A DNA stretch of 8,493 nt from an uncultured Acidaminococcus sp. (GTDB lineage Bacteria > Bacillota_C > Negativicutes > Acidaminococcales > Acidaminococcaceae). Location: the NCBI GenBank assembly GCA_900314165.1, contig OMUE01000010.1:1-8493 (forward strand), read 5' to 3'. Of the stretch, positions 7,801 to 8,493 are shown in pieces. Each line of letters opens with the position of its first letter. The first letter of the stretch is position 1. The position numbers and the translations under genes are program-made. A model generated the notes under the pieces. It was given only the letters and a program-made list of their open reading frames with translations, made no database searches and was not told the DNA's origin.

Positions 7801-8333
7801 TGGGAAGTCCGGAAGCCATCGAAGAAATGCAGGAAAGGTACATGGCCTTTGATTGCGGACAGGTGGGCAACTGCGCCCAGATCCATGGCTTGTTGAACAG
7901 TGGAAGAGGCCAGGATGGCAAAACCGGTCTGCCGGCAGGCCATGACGTCGCTGTGTTCGGCGAAGATGGAGATGACGTTCGTAGCTACGTTACGGCTGGC
8001 TACGTGCACAACGCCCGGCTGCAGTTCCCCGGCAATCCGGAACATGGTGGGGATCATGAGCATCAGGCCCTGGGAAGCCGTGTAGCTGGTTGCCAGGACA
8101 CCGGCGTTCAGGGCACCGTTCACAGCGGAGATAGCTCCGCATTCGGATTCCATTTCCACCAGTTTCACCGGCGTACCGAAGATGTTGTTCTTGCCGTGAG
8201 CAGCCCAGGTATCTACGTGCTCCGCCATAGGAGAAGACGGAGTGATGGGGTAAATTGCCGCCACTTCCGTAAATGCGTAAGACGCATAAGCCGCTGCTTC
8301 GTTGCCATCCATAGTCTTGAATTTCTTAGTCAT
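4803..8333 (-). CDS. nifJ: Pyruvate:ferredoxin (flavodoxin) oxidoreductase, single chain
   Basis: Oxidatively decarboxylates pyruvate with CoA to acetyl-CoA and CO2, reducing ferredoxin; cytosolic, oxygen-sensitive, thiamine-pyrophosphate dependent. The 1176-residue chain is the usual length for the homodimeric type. In order: N-terminal pyrimidine-binding domain with YPITPSSPMAEH (about 28-39) and KLVEMESE; the transketolase-C-like domain (about 260-390); the PFOR middle domain; a two-cluster ferredoxin domain with CIQCNQCAYVCP (Cys692, 695, 698, 702) and CTGCGSCVNICP (Cys748, 751, 754, 758); then the TPP-binding domain with ACPGCGE (Cys814, 817), TGCSQVW (Cys842), GGDGWAYDIGYGG and DTEVYSNTGGQASKSTP (from about 967 to 1012), and SPCINHG (Cys1077). 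All twelve cluster ligands expected for three [4Fe-4S] clusters are present. Two ATGs lie in tandem (8336 and 8333). The second sits six bases after AAAGGAG and gives the familiar MTKKFKTMDGNEAAAY start. Probably the first gene of the operon. Confidence 0.98.
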   Translation of the reverse strand: MTKKFKTMDGNEAAAYASYAFTEVAAIYPITPSSPMAEHVDTWAAHGKNNIFGTPVKLVEMESECGAISAVNGALNAGVLATSYTASQGLMLMIPTMFRIAGELQPGVVHVASRNVATNVISIFAEHSDVMACRQTGFAILASSTVQQAMDLGAVAHLSAIKGHVPFLHFFDGFRTSHEIQKVELLDYDELKQLVDYKELKKFRDHALNPEHPELITTGENDDTYFQQREAVNSYYEALPDVVESCMQQINSITGKDYHLFNYYGAPDAERVIIGMGSIAGTVQETIDYLTAKGEKVGYLEVHLFRPFSVKHFMNALPATVKKLTVLDRDKEAGAMGEPLYEEVVTALNDVKDRSFNTYACRFGLAGKDTTPVMVIAMFDNMKVEAPANHYTIGINDDVTHHSISYGKEIDIVPEGTVSCKFWGIGSDGTVGANKNTIKIIGDHTDLNVQAYFEYDGKKSGGLTRSHLRFGKAPIRSQYYVKKADFVGCHNQSYVYKFDLVGDMKDGGSLLINCEWTAEELGNRLPGKLKRDIAQHHINLYIINAVDIALNLGLGSRSNTVLQAAFFKIANIIPIDDAVKYMKDAIKKSYGRKGEKIVNMNNAAVDAGIKELVKVDVPADWADAADDAATPDTRDKFHYITNVLEPVNAAKGDDIPVSDFLPYAGGQFPQGTAKFEKRGTSVRVPRWNPANCIQCNQCAYVCPHGTIRPLLLSEDEVKAAPADLKAKDAIGKGAEGLKFSMGISVLDCTGCGSCVNICPAKEKALTMESLDEEQEQAKVWEYTESLPEVRNPFGTKTVKNSQFNQPLLEFNGACPGCGETPYAKLVTQLFGDRMYIATATGCSQVWATCFPSMPYTLDKKGHGPAVGGSLFENNAEYGMGIWLADEQRRHTLQLRVEKIAADSDDEALKEAAENWLANFNNKEDARKVGEALLTALENYKGTAVKEEADYALEDKDHLVKKSVWLFGGDGWAYDIGYGGLDHVIASGADVNVLIFDTEVYSNTGGQASKSTPTSAVAQFAAAGKRTKKKDLGMMAMTYGNVYVAQVAMGANMQQTLNAIKEAEAYDGPSIIIAYSPCINHGLRCGMNCVQTEIKKAVEAGYWQLYRFNPELKKFGKNPFSLDSKEPTGNFRDFLKGETRFASLERSFPEAAEALYEKCEKEAKERYERYAALAGRK

Positions 8334-8339
8334 CATGCT

Positions 8340-8346
8340 CTCCTTT
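8340..8346 (-). promoter_or_regulatory. Ribosome binding site of the PFOR gene
   Basis: AAAGGAG, three bases before ATG 8336 and six before ATG 8333. The spacing favours ATG 8333, which would shorten the protein by one Met. Confidence 0.8.
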
Positions 8347-8357
8347 ACTTCCTGGAC

Positions 8358-8412
8358 ATCCTTCCCGCTCCCCCGTTGCTTCTCAGCGGGACTGTCAACC
8401 TCTTGGAAGGAT
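8358..8412 (-). promoter_or_regulatory. Bulged inverted repeat in the PFOR leader
   Basis: ATCCTTCCCGCT at 8358-8369 is complementary to two separate blocks, AGCGGG at 8385-8390 and AAGGAT at 8407-8412 (GGAAGGAT at 8405-8412 as an 8-bp alternative). In the mRNA this would be a hairpin with a 16-base bulge on its 5' side, ending some 11 bases before the Shine-Dalgarno sequence. No U-run follows it on the transcribed strand. A role in translation control or mRNA stability is inference. Confidence 0.45.
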
Positions 8413-8439
8413 CTGTCGATTTTTGTTTCGGTTTTAAGA

Positions 8440-8459
8440 GTTAAACGTTTTAGTTTAAC
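8440..8459. promoter_or_regulatory. Perfect inverted repeat, operator-like
   Basis: GTTAAAC at 8440-8446 and GTTTAAC at 8453-8459 are perfect reverse complements around the 6-base spacer GTTTTA, forming a 20-base dyad. It lies downstream of the putative -10 box, where a bound repressor could block transcription. The half-site reads TTGTTAA on the minus strand, like the clostridial Rex half-site, but the arm spacing is wrong for a Rex operator (TTGTTAAN4TTAACAA), so the binding protein is unknown. Confidence 0.5.
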
Positions 8460-8485
8460 AATTTAGTTTATCGTTTTAGCGATTT
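8447..8485. repeat. Tandem 13-base-period repeats upstream of PFOR
   Basis: Three consecutive 13-base units: GTTTTAGTTTAAC (8447-8459), AATTTAGTTTATC (8460-8472) and GTTTTAGCGATTT (8473-8485). TTTAGTTTA recurs exactly at 8449 and 8462, and CGTTTTAG exactly at 8446 and 8472, 26 bases apart. A weaker related unit precedes at 8434-8446. The stretch is very AT-rich against a GC-rich background, as expected for a promoter or a protein-binding array. Confidence 0.5.
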
Positions 8486-8487
8486 TT

Positions 8488-8493
8488 ATTATA
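8488..8493 (-). promoter_or_regulatory. Putative -10 box of the PFOR operon promoter
   Basis: TATAAT on the minus strand, a full match to the sigma-70/sigma-A -10 consensus, at the very edge of the window. Transcription would start near 8481, giving a leader of about 145 bases. The -35 region would lie outside the window, so this cannot be confirmed here. Confidence 0.4.

Noticed and set aside
8395..8400. TTGACA on the minus strand as a -35 box for PFOR
   Set aside because: No acceptable -10 element lies 16-18 bases downstream; the sequence there is GC-rich.
5064..8444. Plus-strand open frame of 1126 codons opposite PFOR
   Set aside because: It is codon-aligned with PFOR on the other strand and open only because PFOR avoids TTA, CTA and TCA. 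The translation shows no recognisable family, and no plus-strand promoter was seen.
8440..8459. Rex operator
   Set aside because: The TTGTTAA half-site is present, but the second arm is too far away (10 rather than 4 bases between TTAA cores) and the last two bases do not match. Kept only as a dyad of unknown specificity.
1..8493. CRISPR arrays, tRNA/rRNA genes, insertion sequences or phage genes
   Set aside because: None seen. The window is dense metabolic coding sequence, and the only gaps of note are 70 and about 157 bases long.

Overview
The window holds five genes, all on the minus strand and tightly packed, with a 157-base promoter/leader region at the right edge. In transcription order they are: pyruvate:ferredoxin oxidoreductase (PFOR, complete), a degenerate aconitase-superfamily paralogue, a one-chain aconitase/isopropylmalate-dehydratase-type hydro-lyase (small domain fused ahead of large domain), phosphate butyryltransferase (ptb), and butyrate kinase (buk, cut by the left edge). 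Gaps between genes are 70, 10, 15 and 4 bases, each gene has a good Shine-Dalgarno sequence, and no minus-strand terminator is visible between them. One polycistronic mRNA is therefore likely.

The genes suggest a strict anaerobe that makes butyrate or related short-chain acids. It oxidises 2-oxoacids with ferredoxin-linked PFOR and gains ATP through acyl phosphates. The moderately high GC content, the AAGGAG-type ribosome sites and the one-chain Firmicute-style PFOR fit Firmicutes, possibly a Negativicute (Acidaminococcus/Megasphaera-like) or a GC-richer clostridium. That placement is inference only. The near absence of Leu TTA/CTA and Ser TCA codons suggests highly expressed central metabolism and explains the long open frames on the plus strand.

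Layout: 1-893 buk (partial); 898-1800 ptb; 1816-3612 fused hydro-lyase; 3623-4732 Fe-S-less paralogue; 4733-4802 gap with two mutually exclusive hairpins; 4803-8333 PFOR; 8334-8493 leader with a bulged hairpin, a 13-base-period repeat array, a perfect inverted repeat and a TATAAT box at the very edge.

Working model: the hydro-lyase feeds a route that yields pyruvate or another 2-oxoacid, PFOR converts this to acyl-CoA plus reduced ferredoxin, and Ptb-Buk turns the acyl-CoA (after butyryl-CoA synthesis elsewhere, or directly for a branched acid) into acid plus ATP. Mesaconate hydration in the methylaspartate route of glutamate fermentation is one attractive fit; citrate/aconitate metabolism is another. 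The most unusual item is the paralogue: it keeps the aconitase fold signature but has lost all three cluster cysteines and most catalytic residues, and it sits directly upstream of an intact enzyme of the same superfamily.
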